Positions 34,605-46,253 of a stretch of DNA of 64,000 bases are shown here, piece after piece (the first letter of the stretch is position 1; each line of letters starts with the position of its first letter). Source of the stretch: Erodium maritimum (taxonomy: Eukaryota; Streptophyta; Magnoliopsida; Geraniales; Geraniaceae); contig OY997596.1 of assembly GCA_963921825.1 (NCBI GenBank), positions 32,541,932 to 32,605,931 of the forward strand, written 5' to 3'. Below the pieces are notes generated by a model. It was not told the DNA's origin. It saw only the letters and a list, made by a program, of their open reading frames with translations, and searched no databases. The translations under genes and the position numbers were made by a program.

Positions 34605-37600
34605 TGTCACGCCCCAATTTCAATAAACCAAACTCGGGACGCGAACATTTAAAAATCATAAAACAATTGAAACCTGTTTTGAATAGACACTTTAAAATTA
34701 CCATTTAGTTAATCAAAATAATACTTACAACTCAAAATAAGTCCCAACAAGTGGACAAAACAACGTATCCGTCACTAGACTCAAAAGTAAAACCCAGAAT
34801 CCCGCTCCTAGCTCTTCAAGCTTCAGAAGCTCACCTAGTCCAACCTGCGACCGGTACCTGTAGGAAAAGCAGCTAGGGGTGAGCGTTCGCTCACCACCAC
34901 AGATAACAGACTGACTACGGCATAATTAGCAGACAATGCCGGTAACACCAAAACCAAACCCAACACCGGGAATACCATCCCCAAACTCAAGTACTCAACT
35001 GACACACAACCCGTTACCTTCCTCAACAGACTCAACACTCGGACTCGTAATGTAAACCCGACACAACTATCGACGACCTCCTCCAAGGACATGACAGAAA
35101 GCTACGCAACACCAAACAAGATCACAAAGGATCGCACACCAAACAAGATCACAAAGGATCGCAAACCAGCTGCTCAGTAACCTCCCTCACGCCCTTTACC
35201 GATCTCATCAGGTCAGGCGGTCGACCTGTCGCATTTCCTCGACACAAAGTCGGATCAGGCTGTCGACCTATCACACTCACAACCCCGAACCACACACGCG
35301 CGGCCAGGACCCCTTTACTGACGGGCGGGCCCCCTACCCCGTCTGAACATGCAGACGCGTGTGATCGAGGACCCCCGTTTCATGAAGCGGGCCCACAACC
35401 TCAGGTAACCACAATCACAATCAGAAACAAGTTCAACAAACAGCAACAACACAACTTCAGCACTCCACAGGCACTCATGGCCACCCAAGACACGAACCGT
35501 AAAACACGGACTCAACAACCCCACAGGCACTCACGGCCTCCCAAGATACACCAACAGTAACTCACGGGCTCAACAACCCCACGGGCACTCACAACCACTC
35601 AAAACCACCAACAGTAACTCACGGGCTCAACAACCCCACGAGCACTCACGGCCTCCCAAGACACACCAATAGTAACTCACCTGCTCAACAACCCCACAGG
35701 CACTCACGGCCTCCCAAGACACACCAACAGTAACTCACGGGCTCAACAACCCCACAGGCACTCACGGCCTCCCAAGAGACACCAACAGTAAAGACAAGGG
35801 TTCAACAACCCCACGGGCACTCATGGCCACCCAAGACACACCAACAGTAACTCACGGGCTCAACAACCCCACAGGCACTCACGGCCTCCCAAGACACACC
35901 AACAGTAAAGACACGGGTTCAACAACCCCACGGGCACTCATGGCCACCCAAGACACACCAACAGTAAAGACACGGGTTCAACAACCCCACGGGCACTCAT
36001 GTCCACCCAAGACACCAACAGTAAAGACACGGGTTCCACAACCCCACGGGCACTCATGGCCACGCAAGACACACCAACAGTAAAGACACGGGTTCAACAA
36101 CCCCACGGGCACTCATGGCCACCCAAGACACACCAACAGTAAAGACACAGGTTCAACAACCCCACGGGCACTCATGGCCACCCAAGACACCAACTGTAAA
36201 CCACAGGCTCTCATGGCCACCCAAGAAACAAACTACAGAATCAACCTCCGGCATAACCAATGCCTCCAACAGTCCTAATATCAATAGTTTCACAATCAAC
36301 CTCCGGGCATGGTCATATGCCTCCAGTACTCCTAATAACGATAAGTTCACAATCAACCTCCGGGCATGGTCATATGCCTCCAGTAATTCTAACATCGATC
36401 AGTTCTCTACTCCTACGACACTACTAAGTGCCACATGCTTTTCTAATATTCTCTACGTTCCCGTATCATGCCTTTCTAATATTCAATAACCTACTCAACC
36501 CACGACACCCCGGTGTCACATGCAATTCTACGGTTAACTTTGCCTAGTCAGGGCCGAGATCCGGCTACTTTTCCCTACCTCATATGCTTTCTCCAAAAGC
36601 GCACAAATAAGCTCCGGCGTGATCTCGGTCACTCGCCTAGCTTTCCCTTTCCTCTGTCTGCAGCACGATCTAAAAGAACACAATTTTAAGCACTTTTAAA
36701 CTCGCAGACATAAACTGGAATTTAATAAAATTGACGCCTAAAAGTAACCCCGAAAATGTCGATCACTCCTAAACTTCCCAATTACTCGACATTGTCGATA
36801 ATGGACCCGGAAAGGCCCGATTCGCCCGACATGGCGAATCTGCCCGGGTTTTGAAAACGCCCTTCCGGGGCTCCGAAAATTCCCGTCTACGTTTCCACGG
36901 TCTTAGAATAATTCAAGGGTTCCAACACAATCGACTGAATCAATTTCCGACTCCCGAACAATTTAATTCGCGTTTAAAGTTTCTAAACCCGTCAATTACA
37001 ACTTTTACAATTTAATTCCAAATTCGTTCCGGGTGTGAATTATCGACTCGGGGATCATCCAAGACCACCCGAACACGAAAAACACGAGGCCCGACCAAGT
37101 GGGCCCCAGACGGCCACAACGAAACATGTTCCTTTTCGCCCCAAAACGTTCCTAACGAACCTCACACCTTAACTCAACCATAATCAAACCATTTAAACTC
37201 AAATCCTAAAATTCAAATGTACCAAAACGAAAATCGGTTAGGTGCTCACCGTAGAGAATGTCGATGTGAGCTCGATTCTTTTATCGTTGAAACGATCCGC
37301 CGGTTGGATCGTCGGGAAATCACAAAACTCCAACCATTTCTTCTCTTTTTCTCTTTTCTCCTTCTCTTTCTTCTCTCCACTTTCTCTCTCTAAAAACATC
37401 TCCCTTCTTCACAAAGTGGCCGAGTATCACATAACCCTTCCCTTTTATTTGTTTTAAAAAACCACACAACCTTTTAAAATTACAAAACTAACACTCCAAG
37501 TCTCATTTTTTGTTTTGTTCAAGAAACCTAACACCACCACATAATTGACATGTGGCAAGTGGGTCCCACACCTTTTGGAAAATATCTTCTAGATATTTTC

Positions 37601-37983
37601 CAATCAGATTCGCGAAATTCGGCCGTCTCGGGCCCCGAACGGGCACTTTTTTCCAAGAAATTACGAAACTTCACGGGCTACAAGGAAACGGCTCAACTAA
37701 GACCGTTGCGATGACGGCTAAGCTTTTTGGATCCAAGAAGGTCCTCAAATGGACCAAAACGTCGCTCGGTTGACTTTTCCAGCGAAAAGTCAACATTTTC
37801 CAAATTGGTCAGAAAGTTGCCCTGAGTTCCTCGGAACTCACTTTGGTCGATAACGGGGTCAAATTAAGTCTGGTATGACCCTCGGGGTCAATCTTAGGTT
37901 TAATAAAGTGTCTGCTTAAATTTTTTTAAAATTTTCCTGTTTTTCGCAGATTTAACTAGCGTTGACCGGGAGTGGTTATTATA
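34605..37983 (-). mobile_element. LTR-3 gypsy solo LTR, antisense, long allele
   Basis: 3,379 bp from TGTCACGCCCC to GGTTATTATA (one base changed from the usual TTACA). Exact GTGCA duplications at 34600-34604 and 37984-37988 flank it. It is longer than its sister at 28399 mainly because the minisatellite at 35460-36225 has about 13 units. Confidence 0.95.
35460..36225 (-). repeat. LTR-3 minisatellite, long allele
   Basis: About 13 units of 55-59 bp, each with GCACTCATGGCCACCC or GCACTCACGGCCTCCC and AACACGGG or AAGACACGGGTTCAACAACC. Two unit types are mixed, with the GCCTCCC type clustered at the left. Repeating peptides in the ORFs are by-products. Confidence 0.97.
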
Positions 37984-38277
37984 GTGCACCCGGCTCTCTG
38001 AGCCTGAAGATATGTAAGTCAACCATCCCATGGCTCAGTGCTGAAGTCAACCAACGTAGAAGGAACGGTCGGATCTCTCTCGTGCTAGGGTTAGTTGATA
38101 AAAGCAGAGATACGTTGGCTCACGGTTGCACGCGTAGTCTACGCCACACCAAATTTGCACAACTACCACTCTTCTACTTTTTAATTTAATGCTTTGATCA
38201 TTCATTCCCGCTCCGTTTATGCTCAAATCAACTTCGTTCTTGTGCCTTTTTTTTTTGAAGACCTAGAAAATGAGATC

Positions 38278-38658
38278 TGTAAGAACCGCTCCCGGTCAAC
38301 GCCTGTCAAATCGGCGAAAAACAGGAAAATTTAAAATTTTGGGACAAACACCTAAATGAACCTAAAGTTGACCTCGAGGGTCATACCGACTTAAGTGACC
38401 CCGATATCGGCCAAAGTGAGTTCTGGGGGACTCAGGGCAACTTTTTGACCAATTTGGGAAAGGTTGACTTTTTGCCGGAGTTTAGCGACGTATGCTTTGG
38501 TTTTGTCCGCTTGTTTTGGACGTGCTTTCAGTTGTAAAATATTATTTTGTTTGACTCAAAGTGGTAATTTTAAGCGGTTTTATTAAAATGTTGAAAATTA
38601 TTTTATTGTTTCACCGTTCGCGTTCCGGGTTCTGTCTTACTGAATTCGGGGCGTGACA
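38278..38658 (+). repeat. Internally deleted 5' LTR of an LTR-3-type gypsy element
   Basis: Starts TGTAAGAACCGCTCCCGG and ends TTCGGGGCGTGACA. The first 200 bp match LTR-3 starts and the last 150 bp match LTR-3 ends, so about 2.5 kb of the LTR middle is missing. A primer site follows directly, so this is a true 5' LTR, not a solo LTR. Confidence 0.88.
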
Positions 38659-38661
38659 ATT

Positions 38662-38673
38662 TGGTATCAGAGC
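38662..38673 (+). promoter_or_regulatory. Primer binding site (tRNA-iMet)
   Basis: TGGTATCAGAGC, three bases after the LTR end, with the following leader matching the start of the gypsy-1 leader (ACCTCGGAC, then TCAATTAGGTG). Confidence 0.93.
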
Positions 38674-39213
38674 TCAAGGTTTCACACCTCGGACTGTACA
38701 TCAATTAGGTGAGGAGAGTTGAGTCGTTAAAAGTCCCGTCGTGCGTGGGTTTTGCAAGTCGGAAACCGTGTGTAGACCCGTAGTGACATGAGTCCTGTTT
38801 GTTGTTGTGTGTATGTGCAGTACTGTTGTTACTGGCATAATGATTGTGTGTTGTTGCGTGAAACATTTTTAAGTTGTCGCGACTCGACACAGGAGCGCTC
38901 TTGTAGTCGAACGTGACGGTGCTGATTTCAAGTGGGTACAATTTAGTCCGGGGACGCCTTGACCGGGTTGTAACAACGTTATGTCAAAAATGAGATTTTA
39001 TGATGATAGGGAGAAAAGTTTTAAAATTGGTTGGCCCGGTGGGCGTGTGTTTTAAAATTGGTTGGCCCTGTGGGCGTGTTTTTAAATTTGTTGGCCCGGT
39101 GGACTTGTTTTAAAATTGGTTGGCCCTGTGGGCGTGTTTTTAAATTTGTTGGCCCGGTGGACGTGTTTTAAAATTGGTTGGCCCGGTGGGCGTGTTTTGA
39201 ATTTGGTTGGCCT
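38674..39213 (+). other. Gypsy leader with 31-bp minisatellite, truncated
   Basis: Gypsy leader sequence ends in about six units of GTTGGCCCGGTGGGCGTGTTTT (39021-39205) and stops abruptly at the antisense copia fragment. gag, protease and RT of this gypsy copy are missing. Confidence 0.85.
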
Positions 39214-39446
39214 GTACTGGTATAAAACATATCATTGCATAGAACATTGAAAACTCCATTTCCAATATTAACATTATATCCTTCCTTGTCAAACACGGAT
39301 ACAGATATAATATTCCTACTAAAAGTAGGTATGCAATATACATTATACAATACTAAGACAAGGCCTCTTGGCAAAGCAAGACTCATGTATCCTACAGCAG
39401 TTTCCACAACTCTAAGGTCCACTTCGTTCTTTCCAAACCTCTCCTA

Positions 39447-39558
39447 GCCGCGCCTATGACTCTTTTTGACGCGCAAGGGAGTCGTGTTAGTGTGGACAGA
39501 GGATTGTGAACGTGCGTTCACGGAGCCGAAGGCTCATCTAACTACCGCTCCAGTGTTG
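39447..39558 (+). pseudogene. Gypsy RT/RNase H patch inside the copia fragment
   Basis: About 112 bp match gypsy-1 15950-16062, from the CCTATGAC block to ACTACCGCTCCAGTGTTG, in sense orientation. They replace about 230-270 bp of copia sequence, relative to 55890-56120, between TTCCAAACCTCTCC and GGCGCAGTCCCACTG. Confidence 0.85.
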
Positions 39559-39957
39559 GGCGCAGTCCCACTGCCCTTCTTCAGATCAGCCGTGAACTTC
39601 CTGTAATTCCGGTTCCAATGACCAGGCTATTGGCAGTAGAAGCAGACATTCTCATGTGTCTTATCTTTCCTGCCAAGTGCGCATGAGCCCCGCCCTTGCC
39701 ACTTCCAATTCCCTTCTTGACCATCAGAATATCCTTGGATCCCAGATCCCTAATATATTCTTCTCATCAATTAATGACACTTCATGTAACTCTGATATGG
39801 TCTTAGAGACAGCCTTGTCAAGGACATATTCTTTGCGTTCAGACTTGAGGACTATCCTCAAAATTCTGTACCAGTCCAAATAGTTTGTCCCATTTAGTTT
39901 GACCTTGTCAAGAATGGTTTTTAATGACAAACTATTAATGTTCGCTGAATTTGCCAT
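39559..39957 (-). pseudogene. Copia gag, N-terminal part and zinc-knuckle region
   Basis: Starts MANSANINSLSLKTILDKVK on the minus strand at 39957, then WYRILRIVLKSERKEYVLDK, typical of the N-terminus of copia gag. After GIWDPRIF (about 39727) the usual capsid core is missing and a stop follows. A knuckle-like CFYCQ-PGHWNR block lies near 39630. The same shortened structure occurs at 55499-55860, so the deletion predates both copies. Confidence 0.85.
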
Positions 39958-40710
39958 TTGATCTACAACACATAAAATTCAATCAGTAAACTAAATAAAT
40001 TTTATGAAGATCAAGCTTAAACACCAACAATCGATTCCATACCTTTAGAATCTAAAACCAAGATCCTTGATTCACTCGATCAAGCTGAACGAAGGCTCAC
40101 CACTCAATCGAGCTATGTAGGTAGGACCCCGTCCAATCACATCCAATGTGACTCTTGGCTAGGGTATGTACTTAAGTACACGGCTTACCCTATCTGATAC
40201 CCTAGCTCAACCCTAGCTGAGAATCGTAGTCGGGTCCACCAATTTTCAACTATGACCCGCCACTATGTAGGTGCTCCGCTAAGGCGCACGACACCCACAT
40301 ATGTCGTCCAAACCTACTACCCCGCTTTCCCATGGATGCTCCGCTAAGGCGCACGACACCCATAGGACGGGGAGGTAGTAAGGTGTTGAAAATTTGGGAG
40401 GTATCGGACATGACCCGTTTTTACTTGTCCGGTTGTGTTTAAAACTTTTGGCACATCCTAGATGCGATGAGCACATCAACTACATTCCAAATGTAATGAT
40501 GCCTCCAATTACATCCAATGTAATTCTTCCTTCGAACCCGTCACCTACATCCAATGTAATGACGATTCTAAGGGCTCACACACAAGGATTAAAATTCCAA
40601 TTTTATCTTTGCATGTGAGGTGATATGCTCGGTAAATAAAGTTAAGCATGCAATTCTAAAACACATAGAATTAATCATGCATAAAATAAACCAAGCATAA
40701 AGCGATAAAT

Positions 40711-40998
40711 GTGTACATAATAGCCCCCTAAACTAACTCCCACTAGCTTCTTGAGCTCCACCGACTCCAAGCCGATGCCAACACCCGAAAAGCCACCAAA
40801 TGACCTATTCGCCCTTTCTTCGTCTTGAGTAAAATATTACAATTTAATACACGACTCGCAGGTCGGGAATAAATAAATATTACAAACAAGTGGTTCGACG
40901 ACCACACCTTGAAAGAATAATTACACGCTAACTCTAATGGCTCGCAGGCCGTGAAAAGCGATAAATAATTAAATCGAGCTCGGGGCTATTATGTACAC
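40711..40998 (-). ncRNA. Copia leader stem, antisense copy
   Basis: GTGTACATAATAGCCCC (40711-40727) and GGGGCTATTATGTACAC (40982-40998) are perfect 17-bp complements around about 254 nt. The same stem is in the leader of the complete copia (54459-54746). This is a candidate RNA structure for packaging or translation; the function is inference. Confidence 0.5.
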
Positions 40999-41500
40999 CA
41001 TGCCAACATCACATCACACATCGTGTTATCAAACAAGCATGTTATCAAACATCATGTGATTTTCCGGTTTTAATCAAAAGCCAAGTTTCGAAATTTTTTG
41101 ATGCTCGATTTATCGAAACCGTTCAAAAATGAAACTTTTGAACATTTGATCTTCGAGTTCGTCATGACGGTTCCAAACTCGTCATAACTAACAAAACGGT
41201 TTAGCCTTGGCATATCAACCATCCAATGGTCATGCTTGGCCTAGCTCCGTCCAACGGAGCCCCGTTCGGTCCCGGTTTCGGCTCCCCGAGAGTCCCGCTC
41301 CCGAGACCCGAAAAATCAAATTTTTTTCAAAATTTCCAGATTTGAAATAATTTTCAAAAATTCATTTTACATGCATTAAATCCATAAACAAGAATTTAAA
41401 ACATGTTATCAAACAATTTATCAAAACAACATGCCAAAAACGAAACTTTCAAGCAAAACCGAAACTTTGAACACCGTCTTGTGAATCCCGAAGGTAGCAC

Positions 41501-41513
41501 GGCTCTGATACCA
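41501..41513 (-). promoter_or_regulatory. Copia primer binding site, antisense
   Basis: GGCTCTGATACCA on + is the reverse complement of the initiator tRNA-Met primer site and lies next to the LTR at 41515. Confidence 0.93.
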
Positions 41514-41514
41514 C

Positions 41515-43054
41515 TGTTGGGTCTCGAGGTAGGGTTGGAGATGAACCAACTCGCAGCAGAAAATCAATGAAAACCAAGAGACGATTAAAACCATGAAACA
41601 ACTAACAAAGAATGGATTCACAAGAGAAAAATTCAGCACTAGTTCTTACCAAAACAAGAACACCGGTTAACGAATGATTGGCTTGAGTCTCCAAGACGCC
41701 TACGTATCCACATGGGAATCAAAGCCACGTAGTTCTTCTCTTTGAGGACTCAAGAACACAAACATGGAGGTGGAAATTAGCCAAACCCGAAATGGCCATG
41801 GAAGATGGAGAGATTGGGTTAGGTGGTGAATCACCAACACCTTAATCTTTGTCTTGCTTACTTAGTACTAATTAATCAAGACTTGATTAGTTAGTTCCAT
41901 GGGCCTTGGTTGCATGGGCCTTTCATGGGCCTCTTGGAACATGGCCCGTGGCCATTTCCAACGAGGTCCCGTGATTCGCTCATCGCCTCCAAGCCTTACA
42001 TACCGGAAATGTCCAACATTATCCGACGCGATCAATCCCAAGACTCTAAGCCTTGTCTCGATCCTTAAAGTCCTATTCACTTACGGGCACATGACCCAAA
42101 ACCCAGTTTTGGTCATGTTCCGAGACAACTCCCTTTTGGCCATTCTCCATAAATGTGTCAATGAGTTTCATCCTCCGGTGTGACCCTTAGGTTTATGCAT
42201 GTCAATAGATCAACGTAAAATCTCATTTTACTTGATCCTATTTAAGTGGAAACTAACGAAACTTTAGTATTGCCTGACACTGCATAGCGAATCGACCCTG
42301 TCGATTCTAACCTTTCCGTCGTCCCTGTCATTATCCTTTTATCTCCGATATCCTGATTAAGATAAGGCATAGAGCCGTCATCCTTATTATTCTCAATTAC
42401 TGTTCCTTGATATGTGAGATGACTGAAGATATGATACCCAGTATCATGTGCATGGCCATGCTATTCTTTCAGTCACTCTCGATCAAGCGGCCGAGAACCG
42501 ATATCTTTCCCACACCTCAGTATGAGGGATAAATCCCTTAGCCGCCTTTCGTGTCACTCATGTAGCCCGTCCCCAAGCCAATCCTGGCCGTTATTGAAGC
42601 CCTGTTACGGACAACGTTAGGCTCAGGTCAAACTCAGTTGTTGACTACATAGCGATCACAAAGACTCCTTGGTCTAAGGATACATGACAAGCTACAACAC
42701 TGAATATGTTCATGACTTAATCTATGGCACATATTCAGGGCGGGTCGTCCAATATCATGTCCCACATGATATCTATGATCAGACTCTGGAATCCCATTCC
42801 AATGACTAACAGAACGTAAGCCATAAAGAGCCATCTTTCATACTAGTCGCTTCTAGTGAAGCTTTGTTGACTAGGGACCCATCAGTGTGATCTATCTCGA
42901 TCTATGGTTCTATTCGCATGGTGGGCATAGATCAGAGCACACATCGATATATTACTCCAACACATAAGTAATATAAAGCCGCTTTAATTTTATTGCTAAC
43001 GACGATATATACATTTGGACATTTAGGATTGAACTACGGGCACTAAGACTAACA
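41515..43054 (-). repeat. Copia 5' LTR, antisense, internally shortened
   Basis: 1,540 bp ending in TGTTGGGTCTCGAGG (LTR 3' end, reversed) and CTAAGACTAACA (LTR 5' end, reversed). About 150 bp found in the 1,688-bp LTR is missing near 41810. Confidence 0.92.
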
Positions 43055-44330
43055 GTAGGGACACCGTATTGAGAGAGTGTCATCACTCCCGACTTGTTGT
43101 GCATCCAGGTGGCACCAAGATGTATAGAGACATCCGACGACGGTTCTGGTGGCGTGGGATGCGCGGGGCAGTAGCACACTTTGTTTCGAGGTGCCTCACC
43201 TGTCAGCAGGTGAAGGCGGAGCATCAGCGACCCGCTAGTTTACTACAGCCTTTACCGGTCTCCGAGTGGAAGTGGGAACACGTTACTATGGATTTTGTAT
43301 GTGGGTTACCGAGGTCGTCTAAGCGACATGATGCTGTTTGGGTTGTGGTTGATCGACTGACCAAGTCGGCACATTTTTTGGCTATGCGGATGACTGACAC
43401 GGTGAACATGTTGAGTCGGTTGTACATCAGGGAGATTATCCGTCTTCATGGAGTACCAGTATCAGTGGTATCTGATAGGGATCCGCGTTTCACATCCAGA
43501 TTCTGGAAGAGCCTACAGAAGGCATTGGGGACAGAGGTGCTGCTGAGTACAGCTTACCATCCTGAGACCGATGGACAGTCCGAGCGCACCATTCAGATTT
43601 TGGAGGACATGCTTCGAGCTTGTGTGCTAGACTTTCAGGGATCGTGGGAGGATCACCTACCTCTAGCAGAGTTCGCCTACAACAACAGTTATCAGTCTAG
43701 TATTGAGATGGCACCATTCGAGGCCTTGTACGGCAGACCGTGTAGGTTGCCATTTTGTTGGGCAGAGGTAGGGAAACGTAACTTACTTGGTCCAGACATG
43801 GTCAGGGAGACGACCGAGAAGGTCGCATTGATTAGAGAACGGTTGAAGACCGCACAGAGCCGGCAGAAGAGCTATGCAGACAGACGTTGCAGACCGCTTG
43901 AGTTCTCGGTGGGAGATCATGTGTTTTTGAAGGTGAGCCCGAAGAAGGGACTATTACGGTTTAGCTGCGGCGGAGGGAAGCTGTCACCGCTCTTCATTGG
44001 ACCATTTGAGATCTTGGATCGAGTTGGAGCTGTAGCTTATCGGTTAGCATTGCCACCACAGCTTGGGAACGTGCATAACGTTTTCCATGTGTCCCTATTG
44101 CGGAAGTACATGGCGGATCCTTCTCACATTATTGAGTGGACAAACATCGAAGTAGCTGACGATGTCTCATTAGAGGAGCAGCCTGTCAAGATCTTGGGTA
44201 GAAAGGAGAAGGTTCTACGGAACAAGACGATAACACTAGTACTGGTGTAGTGGGGAAGTCAAGGAGCTAGGTCAACATAGGAGCGCGAAGATGAGACCCG
44301 AGAGAAGTACCCCCACCTGTTTGATCTTTG
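43055..44330 (+). pseudogene. Gypsy integrase and chromodomain-like tail, truncated
   Basis: One open frame, 43069-44250, starts at the HHCC domain ([21 protein letters not shown]). It keeps the full DDE core ([31 protein letters not shown]) and the HNVFHVS module. The frame then meets TAG at 44248, where gypsy-1 has CAG at 17908, and TAG at 44278, where gypsy-1 has TGG. The tail's frame is lost near 44325. Everything upstream of the HHCC region (gag to RNase H) is absent. Confidence 0.93.
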
Positions 44331-44368
44331 AGGTACTTTCGTTTTAATTTCGAGGACAAAATTCTTTT

Positions 44369-44381
44369 AAGGGGGATAGAT
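44369..44381 (+). promoter_or_regulatory. Polypurine tract
   Basis: AAGGGGGATAGAT immediately before the TGTAAGAACC LTR start, matching the gypsy-1 tract. Confidence 0.9.
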
Positions 44382-46253
44382 TGTAAGAACCGCCCCGGTC
44401 GATCCCGGTCAAACCGGTGAATCCTAGACAAGTTTGACTTTCGGCCGGAAAAGTCAACCGATGACTCAGGAAGTCATTCGAGACCTTTTCGGGGCCTAAA
44501 AAGCTTAGCCGTCATCACGTTTAGCTTAGTTGGGCCATTTCCTTCAGTTTGACTGTAATATTGGTTAGGTCAAATTTAGGTCAAACTTCGACTTTATATC
44601 GGTTAATTTCCGATAAAATCTTGGAAAGCTGAAAATTATTCAAGTGGAAGTGACCCCACATGACACTTGTCATATTTGGCTTGGAGGATGAAAAAGGAGC
44701 TTCAAATGACTCTTATACCCTCCCAACTTACCTTTAAAGAGATAGGACCTTAAGGGCTTTTCGGTATTTGTACCAAATAGGTCATTTAAAGCAACATGAG
44801 CACACAAATCAGCTCACTCACTACTGTTGCAGCCGAAAATCACAATGAGAGAAAGGGGGGAGAGCTCATTTCTTTTGGAAGAAGAAAGTGAAGAAAGCTT
44901 GGAGTTTAGAGCTTGTTTTTAGTCCCTTTGCCTCCATTTTCCTTCCATCTTCTTCATCTCACAATCCTAGAGGTATGGATGCTCTTAACTCTCCATTTCA
45001 TCTATTCTCAAATTTGGGTTTTTGTGGGTTTTTGACTTGAAGTTGAAGAACTAGTGTTTGGATTGTTGCTTGGAGAAGAAGTAGTAAAGTAGGATGTTTG
45101 GATTGTGTTTTGGTTGAAGTTTTGATGAACCCATTGAGGGTGTTGATGTTGGGTCACCTTGGATGAATATTTTGGAGCCTGAAAGCTCGGCAGATCCTAC
45201 GAGATATTGATAGATTTAGGAGCTTGAAAGCTCGGCAGATCCTACAGGATATTGATAGATTTAGGAGCTTGAAAGCTCGGCAGATCCTACGGGATATTGA
45301 TAGATTTACGAGCTTGAAAGCTCGGCAGATCCTACGGGATATCGATTGATTATTGGAGCCTGAGAGCTCGGCAGATCCTTCGGGATAGTGATTGGATTAC
45401 TTTATGAGAGATGGTTGTAACGGTTTCACCCAAGTGTGTGCGTCATACGGGAGCACTACCTTGGTTCCCTATGACTTATGGTCCTTTGGAGACATTTTCG
45501 AGAATTCCGACGATGAGCATCCCTAAGGGATGATTTCCGGTGCTCCGATGTATGTCCCTCCTCTGGACCGAGGGAAAATCTGATTTGATATGAATACTCT
45601 AGCGGATCGGAATATGGGAACCGAGGTGACGCTAGAATCTATTCATGGATCGGAGGCTTGAGAAAGCAAGTGGTTGGCGTGATATCAATTGCTCCCTCTT
45701 GATCATTATGATACTTTATAATAACTCTTTAATGGAACCTTTCAAGTTAAAGTTATCTTTAAAAGTACAGTGCTTATCTTATTCTATCTTGTTTTTATAT
45801 TATTATTTCATCGCACTTATCTTATTCTATCTCGTTACATACTAGCTCGTTGTTAATCGTATTTTTGTTGTTATTTAAGTTACCTGTTTATTCAGTACAA
45901 TATTGACCTAAGGGTTGAGTTGTTAAGGTTTTTCCTACTGAGCGTAAGCTCACCCCCCTTTGGTTTTCTTACTGTTTTACAGGCGTAGCAGATATTTAGT
46001 GAGTTCGAGGCTCGGGAGCTTTTGGACATTTTGGGGTTTATCTTAGAGTTATGTTGGTCATGTGTTTTAAACATTATTTATTTGACCCTTTATGTTGAGT
46101 TGTGACTCATTGGAAGTTTTGGAACTATTTATGGTTTTGATTTGAGCGAGTTTACCTTGATATTATAAAGGTTTTGGTATTTAATTATTGCGTTTCTCCC
46201 TGTAATCTTGGTCACGTCTCGAGTCCGTTCAATACCGGATTTGGGGCGTGACA
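44382..46253 (+). repeat. Gypsy 3' LTR, LTR-2 type, shortened
   Basis: 1,872 bp from TGTAAGAACCGCCCCGG to GGATTTGGGGCGTGACA. It aligns with LTR-2 but lacks the 296-bp duplication, the GC-rich array and the donor-like motif. It keeps the acceptor-like CTGTTTTACAG/G at 45982. Bases 45173-45400 carry four units of about 59 bp (GAAAGCTCGGCAGATCCTAC). It is not the partner of the LTR at 38278, which is LTR-3 type; the flanks AGATC and TTACT also do not match. Confidence 0.92.
45173..45400 (+). repeat. 59-bp minisatellite in the 44382 LTR
   Basis: Four units of TTGAAAGCTCGGCAGATCC plus GATATTGATAGATTTA, at the position where LTR-2 has its 24-bp array. Confidence 0.92.

Larger units (their letters stand above)
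39214..43054 (-). mobile_element. Antisense copia fragment with 5' LTR
   Basis: Minus-strand order: LTR 43054-41515, primer site 41513-41501, leader, gag start near 39957, then part of the gag-pre-integrase region down to 39214. It matches the complete copia at 52254-60715 in all these parts. Its 3' two thirds (integrase, RT, 3' LTR) are absent. The outer LTR end (TGTTAG on the minus strand) meets gypsy integrase exactly at 43054/43055, as for a real insertion point. Confidence 0.9.

Noticed and set aside
35460..36225. CRISPR-like or satellite array
   Set aside because: The units are head-to-tail without unique spacers and lie inside an LTR with target duplications. It is a minisatellite.
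35823..36489. Repeat proteins beginning MATQDTPT..., and similar ORFs at 29490 and 63073-63597
   Set aside because: The repeated peptides come from the non-coding LTR-3 minisatellite. The frame shifts between units, and the ORFs lie within solo LTRs.
38278..46253. One intact gypsy element with paired LTRs
   Set aside because: The LTRs are of different types and lengths (381 and 1,872 bp) and the 5-bp flanks AGATC and TTACT do not match. It is a composite.
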